A program made the translations under genes and the position numbers. From Hemileia vastatrix (Eukaryota; Basidiomycota; Pucciniomycetes; Pucciniales; Zaghouaniaceae): 64,000 nt of DNA. Below the pieces are notes generated by a model. That model saw nothing but the letters and a program-made list of their open reading frames with translations. It did no database searches and was not told the DNA's origin. The stretch is taken from the NCBI GenBank assembly GCA_030280995.1, contig JASXTE010000011.1, positions 21,385,817 to 21,449,816 of the forward strand, given 5' to 3'. Each line of letters begins with the position of its first letter. The stretch's first letter is position 1. Positions 1 to 10,401 of this stretch are shown here, piece by piece.

Positions 1-130
1 AGTCTTCTACTTATCTTGTGACTCTAGGATAGAACTTCTTCACCTGATCTTCAGCCACTATTTTCTTTAATACTGTACCATCCAACTCTTCCAAAACATA
101 GGAACCTCCAAATACCAGAGATCTGATTCT

Positions 131-1654
131 TCAAGGTCCATTCCATCTGTCAGCAAAAAAATTTCCCCACTGACTCTCCAAACTTCTATTATACACCAAA
201 ACTAAACAACCAGGTTTCAAGGGATTCCTGAGTTTATGAGCCAACTTCTTGTCCCAGTACCTGACTGATTGATTCCTAATCTTCATCATTCTAGAGTATG
301 CCTTCACTTGAAATTTTTCTTTACATTTCAACTTTTGCATCCTATCACAGAGAAAATCTTCTGTTGAATGTGCCTCATCCCAATAAATCTTAAGATAAGA
401 AACAGCTTCCAATTCCACTGGTTAAACTTCCTTCTGCACAAACATTAACTAATAAGGAGAATAGCCAGTTTTCCTTTTCAAAGTGACACTATCAGCAAAC
501 AACACTAAGGGTAAATAATGCTTCCACTTTTCAGCACTAGTTCCACACATTTTCACCAAAGCATTCTTGTTAACTCTATGGCCTCTTTCAACTATGCCTT
601 CAGCTTCAGGATAATAAGGTGTAGCCACTCTAACCTTTTGAACTAATGCTAGCCACAGCTTCCTTGAATTATGCACCAAACTCTGGCCCACCATAAACAG
701 TAACAAACTTCCTCAATCCATACCTATAAACTCATTCTTTCTCAAAAAGTTCTGCTTCATTTTTGGCAGTCAAATTAACCAGATGCACTGACTCAACCGA
801 AGAAGAAAAATTATCTCTGGAAACAATCAAATAATTATACCTGCCCTATTTAATATGGACAGCATCCAGACTGACTCTTCCAAACAAAGTTGATTCACCA
901 GTAGCATTAAAGACCTCTTTTGGTTTCAAGTGACTTCTTCTTTGACAATCTTCACAGGATTGAACCAAATGTTGCACAGCCAACATCATACCAGGCCACA
1001 AAAATCTGTCTTCTACCCCTCTATAAGTCTCCTTAAAGCCTCTATGACCAAGGTCTTCATGTAAAGAATTCAACACAACTTATTGATCCTTCTTCTGAGT
1101 CACCACATCCTGAGTATTCAGATGTCTCCTCCTCATCAACTTTCTTCCTGACACATAAAATCCAGGACTCTTCTTGTTTATTGCCAACAAACTATCATTA
1201 TCACAGCTATCTGGCCTCTCCAAGGTAAACAGATATTTGATCATAAAAAATAAAACCCAGACTGACCCCAGGTCTCATCTTCAAAATTCAATAAAATGAA
1301 ATCCAAGGGCACAACCCTGTCATCAAAATCACCAGTATAAACATGTGCCAATTGACCAGCCTATCTAGGACACCAATCTTTAAACTTTGGTGCATCCTTC
1401 TCTTTCCACTGAATTGTTTGATAATCCAGTGTACTAACAAAAACACCATTTTCTAAATTTGAGCCATCCCAAACAACAGCCCCTTCTTCATCCACAAAAA
1501 CATCCTGATCACCAGAATAAAGATCAGATTCAGCAAGTTTAGCCTCATTAGGGAGGTCAAAACCTTCACCAGAAACACAATTATCACCAGACATTTTAAA
1601 CTCATTGGAAAGGTTAGAAAAATCTTTAGCACCCTTTCTGTTGGCCCTAACCAC
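131..1654 (-). pseudogene. Integrase of element A (broken)
   Basis: The integrase would insert element cDNA into host DNA. From right to left there is an acidic linker (1361-1654), an HHCC zinc domain (846-1076, with HEDLGHRG and SCEDCQRR), part of the DDE core (449-706, with PYYPEAEGIVERGH carrying the Glu), and a C-terminal domain (131-418, ending near RSLESQWG). Between 707 and 845 the core is frameshifted. The second catalytic Asp appears replaced by Tyr (VTVYGGPEF, where relatives read VDGG or VDGW). The fragments lie in different frames, so no functional integrase is made. Confidence 0.9.
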
Positions 1655-1690
1655 TGCAACATCTTTGTCAAACTCCTCAGAATCAGAATT

Positions 1691-2173
1691 TTAATCTGTA
1701 GGAGGTTTTCTTGACATCTCATCAGGAATGGTACAAGTTTTACCTGGCTTATGCACCAGGTAAAAAGAAAAATTCTGAATAAATGCCAACCACCTAGTTA
1801 TTTGAGGATTAGGAAGACTAGGTGTGTTGAGCATCTGAACCAAAGATTTTGCATCCAACTGCAGCTCAAAATTCTGTCCCCATAAAGCAGTCTGTAGCTT
1901 TTTCAAGATTTTTTCTACACCACACAATTCCAACTTAGGAGGAGAATAACTAGATTCCACCTCATTAAACACAACTGACTCATACATTACTGGCCTGATC
2001 CTCCCAGTTTTATCTTCCTGAGTCAAACCAGCACCAGCAGCAATATAGCTTAAGTCCACCCCCAGATAAAGTTTCCCAGAACCAACACCATAATTCAACA
2101 TGTGAAGAGTAATATTTTCACCTTTCACTTTTTTCAACTTCTGAAAAGCCTCTTCACACTCTTCAGTCCATTC
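1691..2173 (-). pseudogene. RNase H domain of element A
   Basis: This encodes the RNase H part of pol, which removes the RNA template during reverse transcription. The segment reads LYLGVDLSYIAAGAGL, then YESVVFNEVESSYSPPKLELCGV, then the PGKTCTIPDEMSR end that marks the domain in this clade. It is separated from the RT segment by a frame break near 2140-2173. The residue order is the same as in B (from 11806) and C (from 19461). It is clearly homologous but not continuous with the rest of pol. Confidence 0.88.
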
Positions 2174-3307
2174 TCAGTCTGCATCTTTTCTGGTCAGCTT
2201 CCTTAAAGTTGAAGACAACAAAGAAAAATCTTTAATAAAAATCCTGACATACACACAAAATCCCGAAAATTCTCTGACTTCAGTAGTATTTTTAGGCCTT
2301 GGCCATGACTGAATTTTATTAACCTTCTTCTTTTCCAAAATCCTCTCTTCTTTAGATACCACATGACCAAGGATTTCCAGAGCCGGAACACAACAACAAA
2401 CCTTTGACCCAGAAATGGTCAAACCAGCCTCTTCAATTCTAAACAATACTCTCTCTAGAGTAATTGCATATTCCCAAACAAACCTCCTTATACCAGGATA
2501 TTCCTCCAGATCCTCATTACCGTAATCAGTGTATGGTCCTTTAATTTCACCATCATCAATAAAAATTCTAGAATGAGTAGGGACCTCTTCCTGAGAAATC
2601 AAATCCGTTTGTGCTTGATGAACAGCAACAGATTTTGTTTCTCCTTGAGGCAACCTTCTGAGCTGAAATCTTCCCAAAGGAGTCTCAAAAGTTGTGAGAG
2701 ACCTTGAATCCACATGAAGTTCCCTCTCATCATAACCACCCATAATATCACACAAACCATAACACACTCTTCCAGAAAAAGCTTCAACAAGATCCTCTGC
2801 AATTGGGGGAATACCAGCATCTTTGATAGTGACTCTATTCAAAGCTTTGAGATAATGCACCACTCTTAACTTCCCATTCTACTTCTTCACAAAGAAAACA
2901 GGACTAGAATAACTGGATGTTGAATGTTCATATAACCCAGTCCTGGCCCTTCCCCTAAAAATTACTACAAAATCATCTCTGATAGCTGGCAGAATTGGAA
3001 TAGGTTTGATTTTCCAAGGTTCATGACAAACCACAGGAATCAATCAAGGTTCCCCGTAAGAGTATTTCAGCACCCCCCTTTCCTCCTCTACAAATGCCAC
3101 AGCCTTCTCTCTCAGCACAATAGGGTGCAAAAAAAACTTCTTTTCCTCCTCAGACAACCACTCAGGACTAAGATTAACATCTTTCAACCTTTCAACAGTC
3201 ACTCCAGTAGTTTCCACAAAATCAGGGGGATTCTTCACAAGAGGAGTATGGTATGTATCTCTTGACAATAGTGGTCTCTTAAATGGAGGGTTCAAACCCA
3301 CCGGCAT
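2174..3307 (-). pseudogene. Reverse transcriptase of element A (two fragments)
   Basis: This encodes the polymerase that copies element RNA into cDNA. The N-terminal piece (3044-3307) starts MPVGLNPP and contains PPDFVETTGVTVERL. The main piece (2174-2863) contains FETPLGRFQLRRLPQG, the active-site string FIDDGEIKG, and the thumb/connection residues WPRPKNTTEVREF. The active-site Asp pair is kept, but 2864-3043 is out of frame. A VYQAQM motif present in B and C reads VHQAQT here. The FIDDG form in place of Y(V/L)DD marks a basidiomycete Ty3/gypsy subgroup (recalled family knowledge). Confidence 0.93.
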
Positions 3308-4379
3308 AGGCTCATTTAAAGGCCTAATCTTCAGAGCTACCTTCTTGTATTTTTCTGCTCCACCTTCAACTTGAGAAATCTCCAGGAATTATTCTTTACC
3401 AGACCTAGATCAAAAACCAAGGGTTTCCCCATTTCTCACATGTGTGGCCAAGATAATGTTTTTGAAAGGTGTAGAAGAAACCCTAGTGGTGCCCAATTGG
3501 GAGGATTTACTTTTAGACTCTAAACTAACCACTCCAAAGCTTTTCCTCACATCCAAATCTCATCTTAAATTCCCTTTTCTAAATCTTCAAATCTTCATTC
3601 ATCAACAGAATCACATCTACTAAAATTGTGCAGTATAACCTCATGCTGGAGGCCCAAATCTTGATCATCAAAATCAAGAGCACTAAAATTGTGCAGTTTA
3701 ACCTCTTTCTGGAGGACATGATCTTTCTGATCTTCAAAAAAATTGATTTTATTTCTTTCTGCATTATTTTCAGATTTTTTTGTTGATTATCTTTAATTAT
3801 CTTGACATTTTTTTCATCTTTTTTTTGAGTTTTCTTCTAAACTACAAAATAAACCAGGGGTTTCCTGAATGCTCACAGGTGTGGCCAAGGTAATTTTTTG
3901 AAAGGTGTAGAAGAAGCCCTAGTGGTGCACAAATGGGAGCACTTACTTTTAGACCCCAATCTCAATGCCCCAAAGCTTTTCTTCATATCTTTCTATAAAT
4001 ATATGTAACCAATATTATTTTTTGAATTTGAATAAAAAAATTGAGAATCTTGAGAGAGAACAGAGACTTGACTAAATATTTGAAGAATACTTTCAGAGAA
4101 GAGAAAAATGAAAAAATGAAAAATGAAAATCCACTTGGTATATCTCCAAGGGAGCTGACCTACTACAACCTGGGATTTACTTATCTTGGGAAGTGGTTGT
4201 AGCAATAGGGTGATCAGCTATCATGACTCTAAAAAAGACAGACTCCTACTAGAGCCTGAGACACACTCCAAAAAACCAGATTCAGCACCCACTTGTTTTC
4301 TTTTCTTGAAACAATCCATACACTGGCACATTGATGACAAGCCAGGTCAGGTATCCTAACCATCCTCTCCTGGGGATGA
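3308..4379 (-). other. Non-coding spacer between protease and RT in element A
   Basis: No long coding frame is supported in this 1.07 kb. On the minus strand it carries two mini-hairpins of the CCTC-N6-GAGG type at 3639-3652 and 3702-3715. Each is followed by a TAAACTG-like tail and ACAATTTTAGT. The corresponding stretch of B (10015-10401) has the same hairpins, so this is an inherited piece of the element. The rest is AT-rich with short frames only. Confidence 0.6.
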
Positions 4380-4894
4380 TTTCCTCATGTGAAGCCTTCT
4401 TTCATCTTTACCAGTTAAATCCAAGCTGATTCCCACATCAAACTGATAACCAATTCTCGCTTGAAAATCCATCAAGAATGATCCACCCAAAACTGCTTTC
4501 TTTTCCCCCTGGTAATGTAAAAATTAACCTTTCCTGAGGCTTCACCAACATCTAATTTGACAGATTCAGATTTTCCCCTCAATTCAGTGACATGGTCTGA
4601 AATTCCTCATAAATTTCCACCAATACCAGTCTTGATGGGGAGGCCCAAATGAGTGGCCTCATACAAAGAAATAATGTTATTTTGAGAGCCTGAATCCACC
4701 AATTCTCTAGCCTCCCTACCATTTAGGGTTACATTGACATAACCCAGAGGAGCAGAAAAATGAGTTTTTAACCCCTCACCAAACTTTTCAGCAGAATCAC
4801 ATATGTATTCCACCACCCCAGAAAAAACCCTTCTCATGGTCAAAAACTTTTTTTGTCTATCAGTCAACCCAGGACTGATAGAATACAACTCCAC
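4380..4894 (-). pseudogene. Retropepsin-like protease of element A
   Basis: This would be the aspartic protease that cuts the element polyprotein. The fragment 4607-4894 reads YVNVTLNGREARELVDSGSQ, with the catalytic D-S-G and the following NNIIS typical of the clade (C reads VDTGSQINVVS). A stop follows GIGGNL. The flap-side remainder, resembling the C protein up to its HFYVP region, is recognisable down to about 4380 in broken form. No full protease can be produced. Confidence 0.8.
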
Positions 4895-4909
4895 ATAATT
4901 AAGGGAAAC

Positions 4910-5745
4910 CTAATCCTGTTTCATTCTTTTCAACACAGACTCCATAACATTAAATTGACCAGAAACAACTGGTCTCTCAAAGTGAGCCCTTGACTTCACC
5001 ACCTTGGTCCTAGAATATTCTTCGGGACCAGAACCAAAAACAGATTTACCTTCAACAGGAATCAAACCAGATCCCTCACCTGACCCTCTACCTCCAACAG
5101 GCTTTGGCAATGAAGCCAAAGTAAAATACTCCTCAGATTCAGAATAAACCTCCATAGGCCTTAGCTCACCATATATGTCCAATGCTCCAAAACATGGGGG
5201 GCCCATATCAGCTATACCCTTCTGCATTTTACACAGCTCATGTTTTCTGTATTTATTCCTAGCTGCACTCAGTTTAGGATCCACTTGGAATCATTAGGCT
5301 TTTGTTGGGCCTGAGAGCTACTCTTGGGCCTTCCCACCTTTCATGCTTCTACATCATACAAATCAGCCAAGAGTTCCCCACTTGACTTTCCACCACAAGA
5401 ATACAACTCCAAAAAAACAAATGAAGATGTGAATAAGACTGTTTTAGTCTCCTTACCTTTTCCCTTTCCATAATCTCCACCTTTATTATTAGGGGAAGCC
5501 TCATTAGGCAACTCTTCAAACCTTGGCCTCCTTGAGTTGAAATTATCTCTCCCCCTCACCAAGTCCACTGGAGCCCGACCATCATTAGGCTTTATAAAAG
5601 AACTATCAGGGAACTTGAACATTTTTTCATAAAGTTCCACCTTCCCTTCAGACACATCCCTGTTCAGTGCCCAACAATCATTGGACTTCTGCTCCTTCCA
5701 GCTACAATGAGAGAAGACCCAAGTATCACTTCAACCAGCCCTTAT
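4910..5745 (-). pseudogene. Gag C-terminal region of element A, degenerate zinc knuckle
   Basis: Just after the gag stop the minus strand still aligns with the nucleocapsid part of element C. A remnant reading VFSHCSWKEQKSNDCWALNRD (about 5655-5720) matches the zinc knuckle VCYYCNKEGHTRMRCNAL of C, with the first Cys and the His lost. It is followed by open pieces 5341-5655 (charged, with GGDYGKGKGKE) and 4910-5284. These join gag to protease in the ancestor. Stops and frame changes separate them. Confidence 0.65.
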
Positions 5746-6624
5746 TTAAACTTCCCTAGGATGAGAAGGAGCTTTGTTTTCCTTCTGAGCCTCCTGAACC
5801 AAAATATTCAGCTTTTTTGTCAGATCAGCTAACTGCTCCACTGCTGGATCAGCTTCTTTAGGATTCTCAGGAGCCTTTCCCATGTTCACACTCTCCTTCT
5901 TTCTTGAATCCTCCACATCTTCTGCAAAGGATTCACTGACCTTTCTAACATACTTTGTGCTAGCCTCTTGGCAGGAATCCAGTGCCAATAGTTTGAGGTG
6001 ATCCTCCCCAAAATCATTCACCACAGAAAGAGAAGACAAATTATTATTCCCATTGGGAAGAACCTTCATTTTGTGCTTCCTTTCAAAATACTTCAATACA
6101 TCAATTCTAACCTCTCTTTCCAGAGCAGACCAGATAATATCCCTTTCAGAATCTTTAATTTCCATCTCCTGCATATACACCAAATAATAAACCAAAGGCT
6201 CTAACTGAGCCACAAACTTCCTAAAGGAGTGGAGATTATCCACCCAACCATAATATTTCCATTTACTTGCAATCACATTGAGATCCACCATAAAAAACCT
6301 GGATTGCCACCAGTCTGTTATCTGCAGACACAACTTTTTCCAATCCTTCTCTCTATAACCCTCTATAGCATAAACCTCATTCACCAGAGCCCTGTCAACA
6401 ATGTAGAAGATGACTTTCTTCACCATGTCAAATTGAGAACCACCATCCACATTTCCAGAAGCTTCAAAAAGATCCAGAAACAACTTCACATCTTCCCCCA
6501 TAAACATAGGCCCCTTCCAGGACTCTATCCTGACAGAGGGCCTAACAGAATAAGGATGAATAACATCCTCAGCAGCACCAGCAGTTCCAATACCAACAAT
6601 AGAGAACGAGGGCCCAGAAGCCAT
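5746..6624 (-). CDS. Gag of element A (N-terminal capsid-like domain), 292 aa
   Basis: This is the structural Gag that would form the virus-like particle. It opens with ATG (MASGPSFSIVGIG) about 85 nt inside the primer site. B keeps the same MAS start, which supports this choice. The middle (about residues 45-150: FLDLFEASGN, QFDMVKKVIFYIV, WWQSRFFMVDL) aligns with B and C Gag. The C-terminal third is Glu/Lys-rich, with a likely coiled coil (EQLADLTKKLNILVQEAQKEN). It lacks a zinc knuckle, which lies beyond the TAA stop in damaged form. It is the only long open frame left in A, probably by chance. Confidence 0.85.
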   Translation of the reverse strand: MASGPSFSIVGIGTAGAAEDVIHPYSVRPSVRIESWKGPMFMGEDVKLFLDLFEASGNVDGGSQFDMVKKVIFYIVDRALVNEVYAIEGYREKDWKKLCLQITDWWQSRFFMVDLNVIASKWKYYGWVDNLHSFRKFVAQLEPLVYYLVYMQEMEIKDSERDIIWSALEREVRIDVLKYFERKHKMKVLPNGNNNLSSLSVVNDFGEDHLKLLALDSCQEASTKYVRKVSESFAEDVEDSRKKESVNMGKAPENPKEADPAVEQLADLTKKLNILVQEAQKENKAPSHPREV

Positions 6625-6710
6625 GGTCCAATGAACTCCAAAAATCCAATTTTCAAGAAAAGAAGAGAATCCAACAGTAAAAGGAAGTCCAAAAAACTAA
6701 CAAATCCTCA

Positions 6711-6727
6711 CCCCACTTCGGGCACCA
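6711..6727 (-). other. tRNA primer binding site of element A
   Basis: On the minus strand the 17 nt read TGGTGCCCGAAGTGGGG, starting 4 nt after the LTR end. A TGG start complementary to a tRNA CCA tail is the usual gypsy minus-strand primer site. The complement has the form of an acceptor stem plus T-stem (CCCCACTTCGGGCACCA). The tRNA species was not identified. Confidence 0.75.
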
Positions 6728-6731
6728 GAAA

Positions 6732-7315
6732 TGTATACAATCCTATAGCAGTAGCTCTAGGCCTTGACTAAGGAAGTTGGAGAAAAACCAGAGAGAAAAT
6801 CCCCTGTCCATTTGATAAATACCAGGTGAGATTAATTTGCCACATAAAATTGAAGAATGTTACAATACCCCTTTCAAACAACATCTTGACTGCTTGACAA
6901 GCCAAGAGATTATTCAATATAAGACTACTGAGAACCAAAGAACCAAAAACATGAAATTTAGTGAAAATCCACACCAGAAACCAGAGACACAGTGTACTTG
7001 TTGCACAGAGAACATCAATAAAACTTGATTCAGGTTTCAAAGCTACACCAGAGAAAAAATTTGCCAAAGTAGAGTTAAATGAAGAACTCACCTTGCAACA
7101 AACACAGCCAATTGTGGAAAAAAATAGTGAAAATGGATTAAGAAAAAAGTGATCTAATCACCAGATGGTTGTATGATAATTAGAGTTGCCCCAAACTGTC
7201 TTATTCAGTATGTACACACAGAACACCATCTAAAAATCTATGCTACAGTAACTAATTTGAATTTTCTGCCAGCCAAATTGCATATAAACCCTCTAAAAGC
7301 ACTCCCTGGAATTCT
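6732..7315 (-). repeat. 5' LTR of element A, truncated
   Basis: On the minus strand it ends in the same GGATTGTATACA-type terminus as the B family LTR. About 580 bp align, inverted, with roughly 7845-8415 of element B (AATAAGACAGTTTGGGGCAAC, ACCAGAGA, CTTGACTGCTTG blocks). The first ~500 bp of the full 1087-bp LTR, including its TG start, are missing. They are cut where B's LTR begins. Confidence 0.85.
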
Positions 7316-7328
7316 ACAGTAGAGGCAG

Positions 7329-8415
7329 TGTGGTCTTCCAACATTGGCAGAGCCCTTTGTTGGTTTATTTGGTGTTGTTTTGGTATGCCTTAAATGGCAT
7401 TGTTTAATAATTAGGTGTTTTTATGGAATTAAGTAGCAAATATTGTGACTAAAGGGATGTGGATACTACCATTAAATAGCTCCGGTTTTTCTCTATATTT
7501 TATGTCTTTTTGACATTTTTCATAGTCTAAGTATTTGGGGGATAACTTCTCATTTTTCATTTTAAAAGATTGCTGTTAAATTTTTTTTTGTGTTTTACAG
7601 GCTAACCTTAAATCTTAGGGTTAAGTGCTTAGTACTGTTGGAATGAGCTGGATTTTCTCTAAATTTCATGTCAAAATGTTTTTATACCAAAATTATGTGT
7701 TTTAAAGTTTTTAGTAGTTGTAGTTGATTTTTCTAAGTATTTTGGGTATTTTTGGTGCTTTTCTGGCTTCAGGGTGGTCAGGCCGCTTCAGGAAGGCCTC
7801 CCAATGTTGGGAAGACGGCCCACCTCAGCGCTAGAGGGATGGGAAGCGTTTCTAGTGAGGTTTTATGCAATCTGGTGGTCAGGAACACCAAAATCGTGGG
7901 TGTGCATGGGCTTTTAGTTAGTAGTCTGTGTGTATCTAGTGAATAAGACAGTTTGGGGAAACTTTAATTATCATAAAATCATCCGGAGGTGATATCCTTG
8001 TTCCTCACTCAGTTTTCACTGTTTTCTTGCCACAATTGGCTGTGTTTGTTGGAAAGTGAGTTCTTCATTTAACTTAACTTGGCAAATGTTTTCTCTGGTG
8101 TAGTCTTGCAAGCTATATCACATATTATTGCCGTCTCTGGTGTGGATTTGCAATCTACATCAAATATCATTGCTTTCTCTGGTGTGACATTTGTCTACAT
8201 TTCAGTTCTTTAGTTTGGTAGTCTGTCTGTAGACTACTTTCTTGACTGATCAGGCAGTCAAGTGTGTTGGAAAAGGGGCTTTTGGTAAACAGGAACCAAT
8301 TTACTGTAGCAGGTAAATCTCACTTATTTTTCTAAAGGGACAGGGGTTTTTCTCTCTGGTTTTACTCCAACTACCTTGGTCAAGGCCTATAGCTAGCACT
8401 ATAGGATTGTCTACA
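7329..8415 (+). repeat. 5' LTR of element B
   Basis: The LTR starts TGTGGTCTTCC and ends GTCTACA, 1087 bp. It matches 30596-31683 over its full length and the inverted A LTR over its last ~570 bp. It includes a degenerate copy of the hairpin that is near-perfect in the 3' LTR (7770-7830). The primer site follows 4 nt after its end. Confidence 0.88.
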
Positions 8416-8419
8416 TTTC

Positions 8420-8436
8420 TCGTGCCCAATGTGGGG
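8420..8436 (+). other. Primer binding site of element B, mutated
   Basis: TCGTGCCCAATGTGGGG stands exactly where A has TGGTGCCCGAAGTGGGG. Four bases differ, including the second base of TGG, so priming would be impaired. Confidence 0.65.
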
Positions 8437-8508
8437 TATGAACCTGCTAGTTCTTTGGAATCTATGTTGTCTTTGGTTGTCCCTTTTTGGTGATTTTGGT
8501 CTGGAAGA

Positions 8509-9521
8509 ATGGCTTCTGATTCTTCTATTCCTGTGGTGACTGTCAGTGGGGGGGAAGGTACTCCTGCTGTGATGGTTATGGAGTGTGTTATGATTAAAAC
8601 TTGAATGGTACCAAGTTAAATAGTGAAGATGCAAAGGGGTTTTTGGCTAGGTTTGAGGTTTCTGCTGAGATTGATGGGGTCTCACTGTTGGACATGGTTA
8701 GGCAAGTAATCTTTTTAATTGGTAATAGGGAGGTGGAGAAGGAAGTTTCTGGTATAGCAGGATATAGGATTCAGGATAGGGGGAGGTTGAAGATGGAGAT
8801 AGTAAAGAGGTGGCCTACTACTTTCTCAATGGTGGATCTTCAGGGGATTGCTAGGAAGTGGGAATTGAAAGGTGGTGTAACTTCTCTTTCTCAGTATGGG
8901 GAATTTATGGAAGAGTTTTGGGAGGCTCTTAATTATCTGGTATATAATGATATATTACCACATGAAGATGGGGCCAAGTATCTATTTTGGAGTTCTATAG
9001 GTAGAAATTTAAAGGTGGAGGTTATGGAGATTCTTTTCAAGGCTGGCTTGATGAAGAATCTTCCAAATGTGGAAAATAGGATTCCTGGTATGGCTAGTCT
9101 GAAGGAGGTTATTTTTGGATATTTGGATGGTATGAAGGATAGGGAAGTGGGATATGGAGAGAAGATCCTGTTGGATGGAGAGGTTCAGGAGACTGTGGTG
9201 GAAGATTCTGGAAATGAAATCCTGTTGGATGGAGAGGTGAAGAGGACTGTGGTGGAAAATTCAGTTTCTGGGGAGGTGTTGGAGCCATCAATTTTGGAAG
9301 ATGGGGACTCTGATGATGTTTGTGGAACTTATTTTTCTTTTACAAAGGATGCCATGGGATCTCAGGAATGTGCTTCACTGGATTTTTTGGAAATGTACAC
9401 ACTGGAGGATTACTGTATTTCCTTATGGTTGGGTGAATTATGTGGGAAGGAGGACTTGTCTGGTCATGAAGAAGGATTTTGGGATATTGAGATGAATCTG
9501 TGTTGGATGAATAGTAGTTGA
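8509..9521 (+). pseudogene. Gag of element B, frameshifted near its start
   Basis: The ATG at 8509 (MASDSSIPVV) corresponds to the A Gag start, but this frame meets TGA at 8602. The homologous protein continues in another frame from about 8605 to 9521. It keeps FLARFEVSAEIDGVSLLDMVRQVIFLI and FSMVDLQGIARKWELKGG, which align with A. The later part is acidic and contains a partial internal duplication (ILLDGEVQETVVEDSG and ILLDGEVKRTVVENS). No zinc knuckle is seen. Confidence 0.8.
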
Positions 9522-9675
9522 GGGATGTTTTTTTTTCTCAAGTTCAGATAATGGCTTATTGGAGGAGGATGTATCAGTTTAATTTTTGGATGGACAGAAA
9601 GATTCTGTCTTGGATCTTTTTCTCATAGAGGAAGATTATTTTCAGGTGGTTCCCTCAAGATAAGAAGGTCTCTGC

Positions 9676-10014
9676 TTGGAGAAGGATTTTTATTTTGATG
9701 TTATGGATTTAATTCTGGAAGATTTTGCAGATTCTAAGCAAGATTCCTATAGGGAAGAGGAAAATTGTGATGTTTTAAATCTCACTGGTATGGAGGTTGA
9801 TTTTAAAGATGTGGTGGAGGTTCCAGATGTTTCACAGGGTGGAGAATTTGTTCATTCTGGTGATGTAAACTATGATAGACTCAGTGTATGGAGGAATATG
9901 GAAGATTTGCTTGGTGGTCTGATGTTGGGATATCAGAATTGGAAGAGGATCTTAGGGGTTTCAGGCCCTAGGGGAAAACTTATTTGTTTCAACCTTTGGA
10001 TTTCCAGAATCTGA
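9676..10014 (+). pseudogene. Acidic open frame after gag in element B
   Basis: This is an open frame of about 112 codons without an ATG start (it opens at TTG), rich in Asp and Glu. It sits where A and C have the gag C-terminus and protease. I do not recognise a protease motif (no D-S/T-G), so B seems to have lost or replaced its protease here. It is probably residual Gag-linker sequence. Confidence 0.4.
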
Positions 10015-10401
10015 TTCCTCCAAAATGAGGATGAACTAATAATTTGTTTTGGTTTTGTTTAATTTGGCCTCTATGTATTTGGTCAGGATTTTTTTTGTTT
10101 TGTCAAAGTCTTATCAGTCTCTCTGGTTCAAGTTTCTATATAAAAAAGAAAAAAAAAATCTTAGTATAATGAAGATGGAAGAAAAGAAAAAAATTCTAGT
10201 GAAGATGAATATTTTATTTAAAAAGAAAATAAAGTATAAAAATGATGATCATTGGTTTTATCTAGGCTCCAGCAAGAGGTTAAACTGCACAAATTTTTGA
10301 AGAATGAATATCAGCAAGATCTAGTTTTGGGCCTCCTGCATGAGGATAAACTGCACAATTTTAGAAGATGTGACTCTGATGATGAATCAAGATTTTAAGT
10401 T
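10015..10401 (+). other. Non-coding spacer with mini-hairpins upstream of B pol
   Basis: Three mini-hairpins occur at 10017-10030, 10267-10278 and 10332-10345 (stem CCTC or CTC, 6-nt loop, stem GAGG or GAG). Two of them are followed by TAAACTGCACAA. A-rich sequence lies between them. This is the counterpart of 3308-4379 in element A. Confidence 0.6.

Larger units (their letters stand above)
1..7315 (-). mobile_element. Ty3/gypsy element A, 5' part, decayed
   Basis: Read on the minus strand this is an LTR retrotransposon in the order LTR, primer site, gag, protease, RT, RNase H, integrase. It runs off the left window edge in the integrase C-terminal region, so its 3' end and 3' LTR are not seen. 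Its LTR is cut at about 7315 by the start of element B. Only gag remains as one long open frame; pol is broken by stops and frameshifts. Its proteins align segment by segment with those of B and more distantly with C. The element is nearly free of CpG dinucleotides. Confidence 0.93.

Noticed and set aside
6229..6771. 180-codon plus-strand frame over gag of element A
   Set aside because: It is the opposite-strand shadow of an intact Gag frame and has no domain; unlike the antisense Cys genes it has no conserved counterpart in B or C.
7752..7946. 64-codon frame inside B's 5' LTR
   Set aside because: LTR sequence; the corresponding region of the 3' LTR does not preserve it.
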